A stretch of 64,000 bases of DNA, from contig NZ_JAJNEC010000007.1 in assembly GCF_021044425.1 (NCBI RefSeq), forward strand, positions 558,001-622,000, written 5' to 3'. Under the pieces are notes generated by a model, which searched no databases, was not told where the DNA came from, and was given only the letters and a program-made list of their open reading frames with translations. This DNA comes from Niabella pedocola. GTDB taxonomy: Bacteria > Bacteroidota > Bacteroidia > Chitinophagales > Chitinophagaceae. A program made the translations under genes and the position numbers. Shown piece by piece: positions 36,094-44,681 of the stretch. The stretch's first letter is position 1. Every line of letters starts with the position of its first letter.

Positions 36094-36348
36094 AGGTTTA
36101 TCCATATAATAAATAACGCAGACCGAAAGAATTATTAATAACCTGTGGAAAAAACGGTTTTATCGGAACCCGGCACGTATTTTTGCGGGATATAAACACA
36201 TTAAACTTATTGAGAATGATGAAAAACATTGCCCGGTAAGGAGCCTCAGCAGGTTTCGCGGTGCTTCTTTTTGCTTTCAACTCCTTTTCCCGCAACAAGC
36301 ATTCCATAAGTTTTGTAAATTACTAGCGCTTTTAAATTGATTGATCCG

Positions 36349-38115
36349 ATGACTATCAGAAAACTTGTGCTTCCCCTGACATTTTTAATGCTGCTGGGCG
36401 TTATTTCCTGTAAAAATGTTGAAAAGAAAGAGCGGAAAAAGGTTATCCGTGTAGAAAAACCGGTAACCAAGGTAGATATTACCATCGATACCAGTAACGC
36501 GTTTAACCAGCTGTTTATCGATAGCAGCCTCGTAAACGGTTTTCTTGCGGCAGACAGCCTGAGCGATACCCTGGTAAACCGTATCCGGAGCTTTTACAAC
36601 AGCCGGAATTACCAGTATGCCTGGTTTTCACCCGAAGGGATCCCGGAACATACCATGTCGTTCTGGAACCTGCTGAAAAACTACCTGAATTATTCGAAAG
36701 ACTCTTCGGTTTACAATAAGGCCCTGACCGCCAAAATGGAGGCCCTGATCACTTCCCGTGAATCGGTAAAAGTTAAAAACGACTCCACCTTCCAGTACCT
36801 GGAGCTTTCCCTGACCAAGTATTTTTATTTATATGCCGATCATGAATATGCCTATGATGCCGGCTTCGATATGAAGACCCTCGAATGGTATATTCCCAAG
36901 AAGAAGCTTACCCTGGAAGCCATGCTCGACTCGGTAATAGCAGCCAAGGGACAATTTTCAGAGGCTTATGCCCCCCGCAATCCCCAATATACCGCACTCC
37001 GGAAAAAGCTCCAGCAATATAAAGCTATTAAGGATGCCGGTGGATGGCCCCGGGTGAACAGCAAGGTGGAGGAAATGAAAACAGGCTACAAGGATGCCGC
37101 TGTACTCACATTAAAAAAACGCCTGAAAACCGAAGGATTCCTGGAAGGGGAAGACAGTACGTTTACCAACGTGTACGACACCGCCCTGGCGGAAGCCATA
37201 AACGCTGTAAAAGAGGTATACGGTTACAAACCCGACGGCAAAGCAGGAAAAACCTTTCTTAAAGACCTGAATGTATCGGTGGATGAGCGCATTCAGCAGA
37301 TCCTGATCAATATGGAGCGGATGCGCTGGATCCCCATTGAAACCCGGGACTCCGGCCGGGCCATTATGGTAAATATCCCCGAATATAAAATGCATGTGTA
37401 TGAAAACGGGCATCCCGCCTGGGATATGAACGTGGTGGTTGGAAAAGAAAGCAACAATACCACCGTGTTTACCGGTGTATTGAAAACCGTGGTATTCAGC
37501 CCCTACTGGAACGTACCTACAAGCATTGTAAAAAAAGAAATGGGTGGCCGCCCCAGCCAGGCCTACCTCGATCGTAACCATATGGAGATCGTAAACGGCC
37601 AGGTGCGGCAGAAACCCGGTCCCTGGAATTCATTGGGCCAGGTGAAATTCCTGTTTCCCAACAGCTACGACATTTATTTTCACGACTCGCCGGCAAAAAG
37701 TTTGTTCAATAAAGACAAACGCAGCTTCAGCCATGGATGCATCCGGTTGAAAGATCCTGCGAAATTTGCATTATATGTACTGGATGATACCGCCAAATGG
37801 AATGCGCAGAAAATTGACTCCGCGATGAACAGCGGTAAGGAAAAATTTGTGCGGGTGAAGCGTCCCATACCGGTGCTCATTACCTATTTTACGGCCTGGG
37901 TAGATGATACCGACCGGCTCAATTTCCGCGAAGACATTTATGGCCACGACGCCATTATTGCCAAAAAAATGTTCCTGAACAGCGTAGGCACTACCTGGAG
38001 CCGCCAAAAGGCGATACGGGACAGTTTGCAGCAGATCAAAGATTCGGTAAAGAAAAAGGAACTGGAACGAAAGGAGAAGCTGAAGCAAGACAGTTTGAAA
38101 CGGGCGAAGGTGTAG
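36349..38115 (+). CDS. L,D-transpeptidase, YcbB-like lipoprotein
   Basis: A 588-residue protein with a lipoprotein signal (LMLLGVISCKNVEKKERKK). It has an N-terminal scaffold domain, a peptidoglycan-binding-like region (LKKRLKTEGFLEGE) and a YkuD catalytic domain with the SHGCIRLKDP motif, nucleophile Cys464, and the upstream His in IYFHDSPAKSLF. Such enzymes form 3-3 crosslinks in peptidoglycan or attach proteins to it, in the periplasm. The C-terminal tail is a charged helix (KKKELERKEKLKQDSLKRA). An in-frame TTG four codons upstream exists; ATG at 36349 is preferred. Confidence 0.93.
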   Translation: MTIRKLVLPLTFLMLLGVISCKNVEKKERKKVIRVEKPVTKVDITIDTSNAFNQLFIDSSLVNGFLAADSLSDTLVNRIRSFYNSRNYQYAWFSPEGIPEHTMSFWNLLKNYLNYSKDSSVYNKALTAKMEALITSRESVKVKNDSTFQYLELSLTKYFYLYADHEYAYDAGFDMKTLEWYIPKKKLTLEAMLDSVIAAKGQFSEAYAPRNPQYTALRKKLQQYKAIKDAGGWPRVNSKVEEMKTGYKDAAVLTLKKRLKTEGFLEGEDSTFTNVYDTALAEAINAVKEVYGYKPDGKAGKTFLKDLNVSVDERIQQILINMERMRWIPIETRDSGRAIMVNIPEYKMHVYENGHPAWDMNVVVGKESNNTTVFTGVLKTVVFSPYWNVPTSIVKKEMGGRPSQAYLDRNHMEIVNGQVRQKPGPWNSLGQVKFLFPNSYDIYFHDSPAKSLFNKDKRSFSHGCIRLKDPAKFALYVLDDTAKWNAQKIDSAMNSGKEKFVRVKRPIPVLITYFTAWVDDTDRLNFREDIYGHDAIIAKKMFLNSVGTTWSRQKAIRDSLQQIKDSVKKKELERKEKLKQDSLKRAKV

Positions 38116-38344
38116 GTTTCAGGTTTAACGTTCCGGACCCGGGGCTTACTCAATTATTATAATATCATTTCCATAAAGCCGCAGATTCGCAGATTTAGCA
38201 CCCGCTTTAATCGTACTCAAATAATATCGCAGAAAAGGCTCCAAAGACACAATCAGCGTATCAGTAGCAATTATAAAAATTGCTTAAGGAAACGCCATTG
38301 TTTCAACACCATTGACTATTAACCATTAACTATTCACTATTCAT
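38116..38344. other. Intergenic region without a gene
   Basis: About 230 bp with a TTTCAGGTTTAACGTT-type word at the left and the short word ACTATTAACCATT in variants near 38310-38340 just before the promoter of the next gene. No gene or RNA seen. Confidence 0.4.
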
Positions 38345-38352
38345 TAATTTTG
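38345..38352 (+). promoter_or_regulatory. Probable -7 promoter element of the GNAT-like gene
   Basis: TAATTTTG matches TAnnTTTG and ends 4 bp before the ATG at 38357, so the message would be leaderless. Confidence 0.4.
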
Positions 38353-38356
38353 CCGG

Positions 38357-39550
38357 ATGATACTGGAAGAAGTAACCACGGCGGCACAGGCGAAGGCTTT
38401 TTTAGCAGTTAATGTACACATTAATCAGAACGACCCCAACTATGTGCGGCCACTGGATAAGGACGTTGAAGAAGTTTTTGATCCATCCAAAAATAAGGCC
38501 TTCCGTTTCGGGGAAGCCATCCGCTGGATACTGAAAGATCCGCAAGGCAACCTGATCGGGCGTGTTGCCGCTTTTATAAATAAAAAATATAAAACCAAAG
38601 GGGATGACGGACCGGTAGGCGGCCTGGGCTTTTTTGATTGCATCCATAACCAGGAAGCTGCCAACCTGCTGCTGGATACGGCAAAGCAATGGCTGGAAGC
38701 CCGCGGCATGACCGCAATGGACGGGCCCATTAATTTTGGCGAACGCGACAAATGGTGGGGCCTGTTGTCTGAAGGCTTTGAACCGCCGTTATATTGCATG
38801 AACTATAACCAGCCTTATTATAAGGAGCTGTTCGAAACCTACGGCTTTAAGCCGTTTTTCTACCAGGCCTGTTTTTCCCTCCGGGTTAAAGATCGCGTAC
38901 AGGAAAAATTTTATGAACGGCATAAAGCACTTGCCGCTGATCCGGATTATTCATCAGACAATATCAAAAAGAATAATCTTGATAAATACGCAAGGGAATT
39001 TACGATTGTTTATAACAAAGCCTGGGCCGGGCATGGCGGACTCAAGCAAATGGAAGAAAAAGTGGCACGCAAGATGTTCCAGAGCATGAAGGCCGTACTG
39101 GATGAGCGCATCTGCTGGCTGATCTATTATAAAAAAGAACCGATCGGCGTTTGGATGAACCTGCCCGATCTGAACCAGTGGTTCAAATTGCTGAATGGCA
39201 AATTCGGGTTACTGGATAAACTAAAATTTCTCTGGTATAAAAAAACAAAGCCCTGTAACAAATTTGTAGGTCTGGTATTTGGTATTGTGCCGGAATTTCA
39301 GGGCAAAGGTGCCGATGCGTATATGATCGTAGAAGGTTGCAAGCAAATACAGCGACTAACCATAGAAAACGGTGAATACCGGATAGGGAAGCCTATCTAT
39401 GACCAATATGAAATGCAATGGATCGGTGAGTTCAATCCCAAAATGATCAATGTGGCAGAAGCCTTAGGCACGTATAAGAGCCGGAGGTTGACCACCTACC
39501 GTTATAATTTCGACCGGGAAAAGGAATTTAAAATGCATCCCGTGTTGTAA
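38357..39550 (+). CDS. GNAT-like N-acetyltransferase (YghO-like)
   Basis: A 397-residue soluble protein with no signal. It contains an N-terminal stretch related to GNAT folds (GNLIGRVAAFINKKYKTKGD, GGLGFFDCIHNQEAANLLLD), the conserved DGPINFGERDKWWGLLSEGF block and a second acyltransferase-like part (FVGLVFGIVPEFQGKGADAY). The GPINF-G-R-D-WG block is typical of the large YghO-like group in Bacteroidota. The acceptor substrate is unknown. It stands alone between the L,D-transpeptidase and a MITE-like element. Confidence 0.75.
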   Translation: MILEEVTTAAQAKAFLAVNVHINQNDPNYVRPLDKDVEEVFDPSKNKAFRFGEAIRWILKDPQGNLIGRVAAFINKKYKTKGDDGPVGGLGFFDCIHNQEAANLLLDTAKQWLEARGMTAMDGPINFGERDKWWGLLSEGFEPPLYCMNYNQPYYKELFETYGFKPFFYQACFSLRVKDRVQEKFYERHKALAADPDYSSDNIKKNNLDKYAREFTIVYNKAWAGHGGLKQMEEKVARKMFQSMKAVLDERICWLIYYKKEPIGVWMNLPDLNQWFKLLNGKFGLLDKLKFLWYKKTKPCNKFVGLVFGIVPEFQGKGADAYMIVEGCKQIQRLTIENGEYRIGKPIYDQYEMQWIGEFNPKMINVAEALGTYKSRRLTTYRYNFDREKEFKMHPVL

Positions 39551-39557
39551 TAAAAAG

Positions 39558-39713
39558 AGGGCATCTCAAAAATCTATTCCCAACATACGCCGGGCAGGTT
39601 TGCCGTTTAGGATTCAGCTTATTATTCGCGGTATACAGTTCCCTGTTATTCGTGACCTAAATAAATATATCTGAACACCTGTATGAAATCAAACCCGTTT
39701 TTTGAGATGCCCT
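39558..39713. mobile_element. MITE-like element with 15-bp terminal inverted repeats
   Basis: A 156-bp non-coding segment bounded by perfect 15-bp inverted repeats, AGGGCATCTCAAAAA at 39558-39572 and its complement at 39699-39713. The ends resemble, from memory, IS1182-type insertion-sequence termini of Bacteroidota (G-rich start followed by TCTCAAAA). No transposase and no clear target duplication are visible. It occupies nearly all the space between two converging genes, so it might instead act as a long-loop terminator, but a 126-base loop makes that unlikely. Confidence 0.5.
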
Positions 39714-39735
39714 TCTAAACTGGTCAACTGCAATC

Positions 39736-40110
39736 CTATCGGTTACAGTCAGCCGACCAAGTATTACCATCTTTAGCTACTGCAATATTTAGGTTATTAG
39801 CATTGAAACGGATAAAGCCTGTATACCCGTTTACCGTCCCAATATACCCCTGGTCTCCTTTAGAGATCTGTACATTTGAGATGGTGGGAATATTGTCTGA
39901 AAATTTAAAATCATAACGGTCACCCACTTTTGTCACAAATACAGAACCATTGGAATTTGTTACATCCTTATCCCCATGATAAGAAACATTTCCTTTGTAC
40001 GTACCTGCAAACAGATCATTATCAGCGGGGTTGTCATTCTTGCTACAAGAAGCCAGCACTACCGTTCCTGCAATCAGCATAAGGCTTAAAAATTTCAAAA
40101 GTTGCTTCAT
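39736..40110 (-). CDS. Small lipoprotein of unknown function
   Basis: A 124-residue lipoprotein (Cys in GTVVLASCSKNDNPADNDLF). The mature part of about 100 residues is beta-rich (FAGTYKGNVSYHGDKDV, VTKVGDRYDFKFSDNIPTIS, GTVNGYTGFIRFNANNLN) and resembles small lipocalin-like or DUF-type barrels of Bacteroidota, but I cannot name a family. It is convergent with the GNAT-like gene across the MITE-like element and divergent from the UPF0173 gene. Confidence 0.7.
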   Translation of the reverse strand: MKQLLKFLSLMLIAGTVVLASCSKNDNPADNDLFAGTYKGNVSYHGDKDVTNSNGSVFVTKVGDRYDFKFSDNIPTISNVQISKGDQGYIGTVNGYTGFIRFNANNLNIAVAKDGNTWSADCNR

Positions 40111-40280
40111 AGAATCTCAGTTTTATAAGGTTAAAAAAAATTACATATCATGTAAGACAAGCACAATGCCAAACTATGGATATACGATTTTGTTTTAACA
40201 TTTTTTACAAGATCGATATATGAGAAAACAGCCCCTGTGCTCTTTCCTAAACGGCTCATTCTATTGAGTTCCACGAGATT

Positions 40281-40310
40281 TTGCGTGCCGGGTTGATATG
40301 ATTATTTTTG
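40281..40310 (+). promoter_or_regulatory. Promoter of the UPF0173 gene
   Basis: TTG (40281-40283), 19 bp and TATTTTTG (40303-40310) give a full match to the Bacteroidota promoter TTG-N17-23-TAnnTTTG. The ATG is 15 bp further on. Confidence 0.6.
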
Positions 40311-40325
40311 TTAAAAATCCTTATC

Positions 40326-41003
40326 ATGAAATTTACATTTTATGGCCAGTCCTGCTTTTTGATTGAGATCAACGGGAAAAAATTCCTGTTTGATCCGTTT
40401 ATTACGGGGAATGAACTGGCGAAAAATATCGACATCCATACCATCGAGGCGGACTACATCCTGGTAAGCCATGGTCATGGTGATCATACCGCAGACCTGA
40501 TACCCATTGCCCGGCGAACCGGTGCACTGGTGATCAGCAATTTCGAAATCATCAGCTGGTTACAGCAACAGGGCATCAACCATGTGCACCCGATGAATTT
40601 CGGAAGCTATGACTTTGATTTCGGTACGCTCACCTATATGCAGGCGTTACATTCCAGCAGTTTTCCGGATGGCAGTTATGCAGGTGCCGCGGGTGGTTTT
40701 ATTTTTGCATCGCCCCGGTATAACTTTTATTACAGCGGTGATACCAGCCTGATGCTGGATATGCAACTGGTGCCCCATTATGCAACCATCGATACCGCCA
40801 TTTTACCCATTGGCGGCAACTTTACCATGAATGTCCGCGATGCTGTAAAAGCCAGCGATTTTATTCAATGCAATCAGATCATCGGGGTACATTTCGACAC
40901 TTTCGGGTATATTAAGATCGACCATGCAGCAGCAGTGAATCTTTTTAAAGAAGCCGGAAAAACATTACTGATCCCGGAGATCGGTCATTCGTACGACGTG
41001 TAG
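40326..41003 (+). CDS. UPF0173 metal-dependent hydrolase (metallo-beta-lactamase fold)
   Basis: A 225-residue protein from the ATG at 40326 (MKFTFYGQSCFLIEINGKKF). The metallo-beta-lactamase metal site is present as SHGHGDHTAD, with further ligands in ALHSSSFPDG, SGDTSLMLDM and the C-terminal GVHFDTFGYIKID. It belongs to the UPF0173 (YtkL-like) group of cytoplasmic hydrolases whose substrate is unknown. The ORF can be extended six codons to a TTG, but that TTG is the last part of the -7 element, so the ATG is preferred. Confidence 0.93.
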   Translation: MKFTFYGQSCFLIEINGKKFLFDPFITGNELAKNIDIHTIEADYILVSHGHGDHTADLIPIARRTGALVISNFEIISWLQQQGINHVHPMNFGSYDFDFGTLTYMQALHSSSFPDGSYAGAAGGFIFASPRYNFYYSGDTSLMLDMQLVPHYATIDTAILPIGGNFTMNVRDAVKASDFIQCNQIIGVHFDTFGYIKIDHAAAVNLFKEAGKTLLIPEIGHSYDV

Positions 41004-41268
41004 CGAAGGATTTCACGTTCAAGGTTCAACGTTTCAGATCAGATCCGCATTGCACGTGATATAAGGTGTACAGCTCCCGGTTTCCATAACATCCTGATCG
41101 AAGGACAGATCATGAAGCAGTAACGGTACCTCACTTTTACATTTTATATTTCGCATTGGATATTTTACATTCCCGAAGGGTATCCCCTTTTACCCAAGTA
41201 CTCAGTTATTTTACCCTCTGCCATCATCATCTTTCTTTTTTTATGAATTTTATACTTCATAAAATACG

Positions 41269-42786
41269 ATGCATATGCAATTGAGAGCCGTTTCCTTTAG
41301 TTTACTGGCCGTTTGTTTCATCGCCGTTTCCTTTAAAGCCATTCAGTACTGGCCATCTTCCCTTGTAGTGCTGAACAGCAACGGAACACTAACGTATAAG
41401 GCCGATGAAAAAGGGAATACCATTCCCGATTTCAGCAATGTGGGCTACCGCACGGGCAACGTGCCGATCCCCGAGGTGCCGGTGGTGCAAACCATCAGCC
41501 CCGGTGCGGATGCAGAACAAACCATTCAAAAGGCCATTGATGCCGTGGCCGGAAAGGCCCCGGATAAAAACGGTTTCCGGGGTGCTATCCTGTTAAAAAA
41601 GGGCCGGTATCCCATTCAACATAATATCCGGATCAATGCCGGCGGAATCGTACTACGGGGCGAAGGCAGCGAAACGCTACTGATAGCAGAAGGTACGGAT
41701 AAACGGGCCCTGATCGATGTATCCGGAACCGGCGAACCCACAGAGGTAAAAGGAACCCGCACCCCGGTTACCGCTGATTATGTGCCGGTAGGCAGCAGGT
41801 CCATTCCCGTAAAATCTGCCGCAGCATTTAAACCAGGCGACGCGGTGATCATTCACTGGATGGCTAAAGATCAATGGATCGAAGACCTGAAGATGAACCA
41901 GATCGTTGAACGGCCCGGTACCAAACAGTGGCGGACCAAAGAATACGACCTCAAATTTCAGCGGACCATTACCCGCATTGAAGGCAACACGCTCTTTATT
42001 GATAACCCTGTAGTAATGGCAATGGAACCCAGGTACAATACAGCAGAAGTTTATATATACAGCTTCCCCGGCAGGATCTCAAATGTAGGCGTGGAGCATC
42101 TAAGCTGTGCATCTGCATACACCTCCGATACGGCAGAGGATCATTCCTGGGATGCCGTGGCATTCAACCGGATCGAAAACGGATGGGTGCGCAACGTAAA
42201 TGCCCGGTATTTTGCTTATTCCTGTGTAAACCTGGGCGCTTTATCCCGCAACATCTCCGTGCTCGGTTGTTCCATCTCCGATCATAAATCCATTATCACC
42301 GGCGGACGCCGCTATTCGTTTAACAATACCGGGCAAATGAACCTGTTTATGAATTGCGCGGCCAGCGACGGCCGTCATGACTATGTAACCGGGGCCCGGG
42401 TATGCGGGCCCAATGTCTTTTACAATTGTACGGCAGTGCGCACACATGCAGATATCGGACCGCACCACCGCTGGGCCATGGGCACTTTATACGACAATAT
42501 TACCACCGACGGCGAAATCAATATACAGGACCGCGGCAACTGGGGAAGCGGCCATGGCTGGTCTGGCGTAAACCAGGTTGTATGGAATTGTACTGCAAAA
42601 CGCGCTACCGTACAAAGCCCCTGGGTATCCGGCAAAAATTACTGTATCGGGTTAAAAGGCGAAAAATCAACAGGAAGACTTTCACAGCGTCCGGACGGCG
42701 AGTGGGAAGGCCAAAACAAACCGGGCCTTGAACCAGCTTCTCTTTATATGGCACAACTTAAAGCGCGGGGGATACAGCACCCCTAA
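41269..42786 (+). CDS. Secreted right-handed beta-helix protein, putative polysaccharide lyase or hydrolase (paralogue 1)
   Basis: A 505-residue secreted protein (signal MQLRAVSFSLLAVCFIAVSF with cleavage near FKA). It has the beta-helix start GADAEQTIQKAIDAVAGKAP, a cap region, and repeated coils such as VGVEHLSCASAYTSD, WVRNVNARYFAYSCVNLG and MNLFMNCAASDGRHDYVTG. A C-terminal block HHRWAMGTLYDNI plus DRGNWGSGHGWSGVNQVVWN is shared with the protein at 55974-57542 (there HQRWATGLLVDGC and MNRGEMGSGHGWAIGWAVAW), so the two are paralogues. Their carbohydrate cluster setting suggests a lyase or hydrolase acting on uronate polysaccharide; no family number can be assigned. It is the only plus-strand gene of the cluster. 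Confidence 0.75.
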   Translation: MHMQLRAVSFSLLAVCFIAVSFKAIQYWPSSLVVLNSNGTLTYKADEKGNTIPDFSNVGYRTGNVPIPEVPVVQTISPGADAEQTIQKAIDAVAGKAPDKNGFRGAILLKKGRYPIQHNIRINAGGIVLRGEGSETLLIAEGTDKRALIDVSGTGEPTEVKGTRTPVTADYVPVGSRSIPVKSAAAFKPGDAVIIHWMAKDQWIEDLKMNQIVERPGTKQWRTKEYDLKFQRTITRIEGNTLFIDNPVVMAMEPRYNTAEVYIYSFPGRISNVGVEHLSCASAYTSDTAEDHSWDAVAFNRIENGWVRNVNARYFAYSCVNLGALSRNISVLGCSISDHKSIITGGRRYSFNNTGQMNLFMNCAASDGRHDYVTGARVCGPNVFYNCTAVRTHADIGPHHRWAMGTLYDNITTDGEINIQDRGNWGSGHGWSGVNQVVWNCTAKRATVQSPWVSGKNYCIGLKGEKSTGRLSQRPDGEWEGQNKPGLEPASLYMAQLKARGIQHP

Positions 42787-43002
42787 CCCGCTGGACATCA
42801 GGCATCCATTAACAGTGATGCACCGGATCAAAGCCCTCCCCGGTAACAGCGTTGATCCCTGCCTGACAGTTTTTGTGATAATTTATTTGTAATAAGAAAA
42901 AATATCACAGATTAATTATTACAAATTGTAATAAAGATTTTGTGATTAAAAAAAATATTACAAATTTTTTATTACAAAAGGAACAGGGGATCTTCTTCAC
43001 CA
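42787..43002. promoter_or_regulatory. AT-rich stretch with repeated TTGTAATA / TGTGATA words
   Basis: Between 42870 and 42975 the words TTTGTAATA and TATTACAAAT occur several times in both directions, including a perfect palindrome ATTACAA-A-TTGTAAT (42918-42932). TGTGATA near 42872 is mirrored by TATCACA near 42903, and TGTGAT recurs near 42944. This looks like a cluster of binding sites or a region of strong cruciform potential, but it lies between converging genes where operators are not expected. Confidence 0.4.
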
Positions 43003-43910
43003 TCTTGCACGGTTACCGGTGCGCTGCACCTCCACGGGCATTTACTGCCGTTGGCTGGCGGGATTAACGCTGCCCTGCAGCTTCTGGCGACAACACTAAC
43101 CTTACACATATACAGTCGTTATCTGAACAGATCACAGAAGAACAATTTACCCTTCATCCCCGTGTTTCCTGAAAGGGGAGCCGGGACTTAAATGATCTTC
43201 ATACGCAGGGTCCTCTGCGAGAGACCCTCGCGGAGAAAAGGCGCAGCGCGCCGCTCCTCTCTATAACCTGGAATGCGTGAAGGCTTTCCAGCCGCAGCGC
43301 GGCGGTAATATTTTACGCTGCCCTCATCAACCCTGCACGGTTACCGGTGCGCTGCACCTCCACGGGCATTTACTGCCGTTGGCTAGCAGGATTAACGCTG
43401 CCCTGCAGCTTCTAATGACAATATTAACTTAACCCATGTGCGATCGCGGAAAACGAAAAACATTACATTTTTTTATCACAACAAAAACAGGCTATCCCCT
43501 TCATCCCGGAGTCTCCTGAAAGGGGCGCCGGGATTTAAATGATCTCCATCCGCAGGGCCCTCTGCGAGAGACCCCGCGGAAAAAAGGCGCAGCGCGCCGC
43601 TCCTCTCCATAACCAGAAATGCGTAAAGATCTTCTCAGCCGCAGAGCGGCGGTAATATTTCACGCTTCCTTCATCAACCCTGCACGGTTACCGGTGCGCT
43701 GCACCACCATGTCATTTATTGTCGTTGGCTAGCAGGATTAATACTGCGCTGCAGCTTCTGACGACAACACTAACCTTACACATATACAGTCGTTATCTGA
43801 ACAGATCACAGAAGAACAATTATCCCTTCATCCCGGTGTCTCCTGAAAGGGACGCCGGGATTTGAATGATCTCCATACGCAGGGTCCTCTGCGAGAGACC
43901 CCGCGAAAAA
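43003..43910. repeat. Three tandem ~330-350 bp hairpin-rich repeat units
   Basis: The common starting block TGCACGGTTACCGGTGCGCT occurs near 43006, 43334 and 43681, giving periods of 328 and 347 bp. Conserved hairpins in order within a unit: GGTGC-GCT-GCACC (43018-43030), GCTGC-CCT-GCAGC (43069-43081), an ATCCCGG...CCTGAAAGG...CCGGGAT stem near 43157-43188, a GGGT-C-CTCT-GCG-AGAG-ACCC stem near 43208-43227, GGCGC-AGC-GCGCC (43240-43252) and GCCGC-AGC-GCGGC (43291-43303). Unit 3 stops after the fourth hairpin. No open frame spans the region. Units 1 and 3 share a 59-bp identical segment (43088-43146 and 43762-43820) that unit 2 replaces with unrelated DNA. Confidence 0.85.
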
Positions 43911-43913
43911 AAC

Positions 43914-43940
43914 AAACCGGTCTTCATCACTGACCGGTTT
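43914..43940 (-). terminator. Terminator overlapping the end of the isochorismatase-like gene
   Basis: A 9-bp stem (AAACCGGTC and GACCGGTTT) with the stop codon of the gene at 43927 inside the loop. On the minus strand it is followed by GTTTTTTT. It is the end of the transcript that runs from the GH105 region. Confidence 0.8.
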
Positions 43941-44583
43941 TCTTATTGCCCGATGACCCATCCAGGAAGGCAGCTGTGCTCTTCAGCTCCGCGTAATAAA
44001 ATCCCATTGCTCCCAGCAGAGCGGTCTGAACATTTGCCGCAGCAACCTTTTTCCCCTGCACCTCAAGATCGCGCGTAGCGGTAGCATCGGTAATTACTAC
44101 GCACTCGATGCCATAATCCTTTGCAGCTTTTACCGTGGCATCCACACATACATGGGTCATCATTCCTGTAACCACCAGCTTTGTAATGTGGTGCTGCTGC
44201 AAGTAGTCGCGCAGGTCCGTTTCCCGGAAACTGTTGGGATAATGCTTGGTAATCAATTTTTCACCGTGTGCCGGTTTTACCCGCGGGTCTATTTCAATAC
44301 CCGTTGTACCGGGCAGGAAGAAACCGGCAGCCGGATCATTTGCAATATGCCGGACATGAATAACGGGCAGTTGCTTCTGCCGGAAATGGTCGAGGATACG
44401 GCCGGCGTTATCTGCAGCTTCCCTTGCTCCGGAAAGCTCCATACGTCCGCCTTTAAAATAGTCTTGCTGAACATCAATAATGATCAATCCTTCTTTCATT
44501 TGATTTGAATTTTGTTTTTGTTGTGCATTTGTTTTCATAAAAAATACGATGAGCACCAAAAGGAGCATGTAGTTTCTTTTCAT
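43927..44583 (-). CDS. Secreted isochorismatase-family cysteine hydrolase
   Basis: A 218-residue protein of the isochorismatase/nicotinamidase-like family. The catalytic triad residues are visible: Asp37 in LIIIDVQQDYF, Lys113 in ITKHYPNSF and Cys146 in TGMMTHVCVDATVKAA. The family is normally cytoplasmic, but here a signal peptide (MKRNYMLLLVLIVFFMKTNA, then QQ) precedes it. An internal ATG at residue 29 (MKEGLIIIDVQQ, position 44499) matches the usual family start, so a cytoplasmic form is possible. The substrate is unknown. It follows the Crp-like regulator gene by 98 bp, at the end of the transcript. Confidence 0.85.
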   Translation of the reverse strand: MKRNYMLLLVLIVFFMKTNAQQKQNSNQMKEGLIIIDVQQDYFKGGRMELSGAREAADNAGRILDHFRQKQLPVIHVRHIANDPAAGFFLPGTTGIEIDPRVKPAHGEKLITKHYPNSFRETDLRDYLQQHHITKLVVTGMMTHVCVDATVKAAKDYGIECVVITDATATRDLEVQGKKVAAANVQTALLGAMGFYYAELKSTAAFLDGSSGNKKTGQ

Positions 44584-44681
44584 ATACTTGTTTTAAACGG
44601 ATCCTGTTAAACGCAAAATTGCAGCGCCCTGCGCCCCTTGCCAATGACATAGGTCAATCCGGATGTTAAAATTGCCGGGGG

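Noticed and set aside
36098..36307. Short minus-strand frame in the atpD/L,D-transpeptidase gap
   Set aside because: It overlaps the promoter regions of both genes and shows no family pattern.
39558..39713. Intrinsic terminator formed by the 15-bp inverted repeats
   Set aside because: The arms are 126 bases apart, far too long for a terminator loop.
43866..44078. Plus-strand frame at the end of the hairpin units
   Set aside because: It runs antisense into the isochorismatase-like gene and covers a terminator, so it is a shadow frame.
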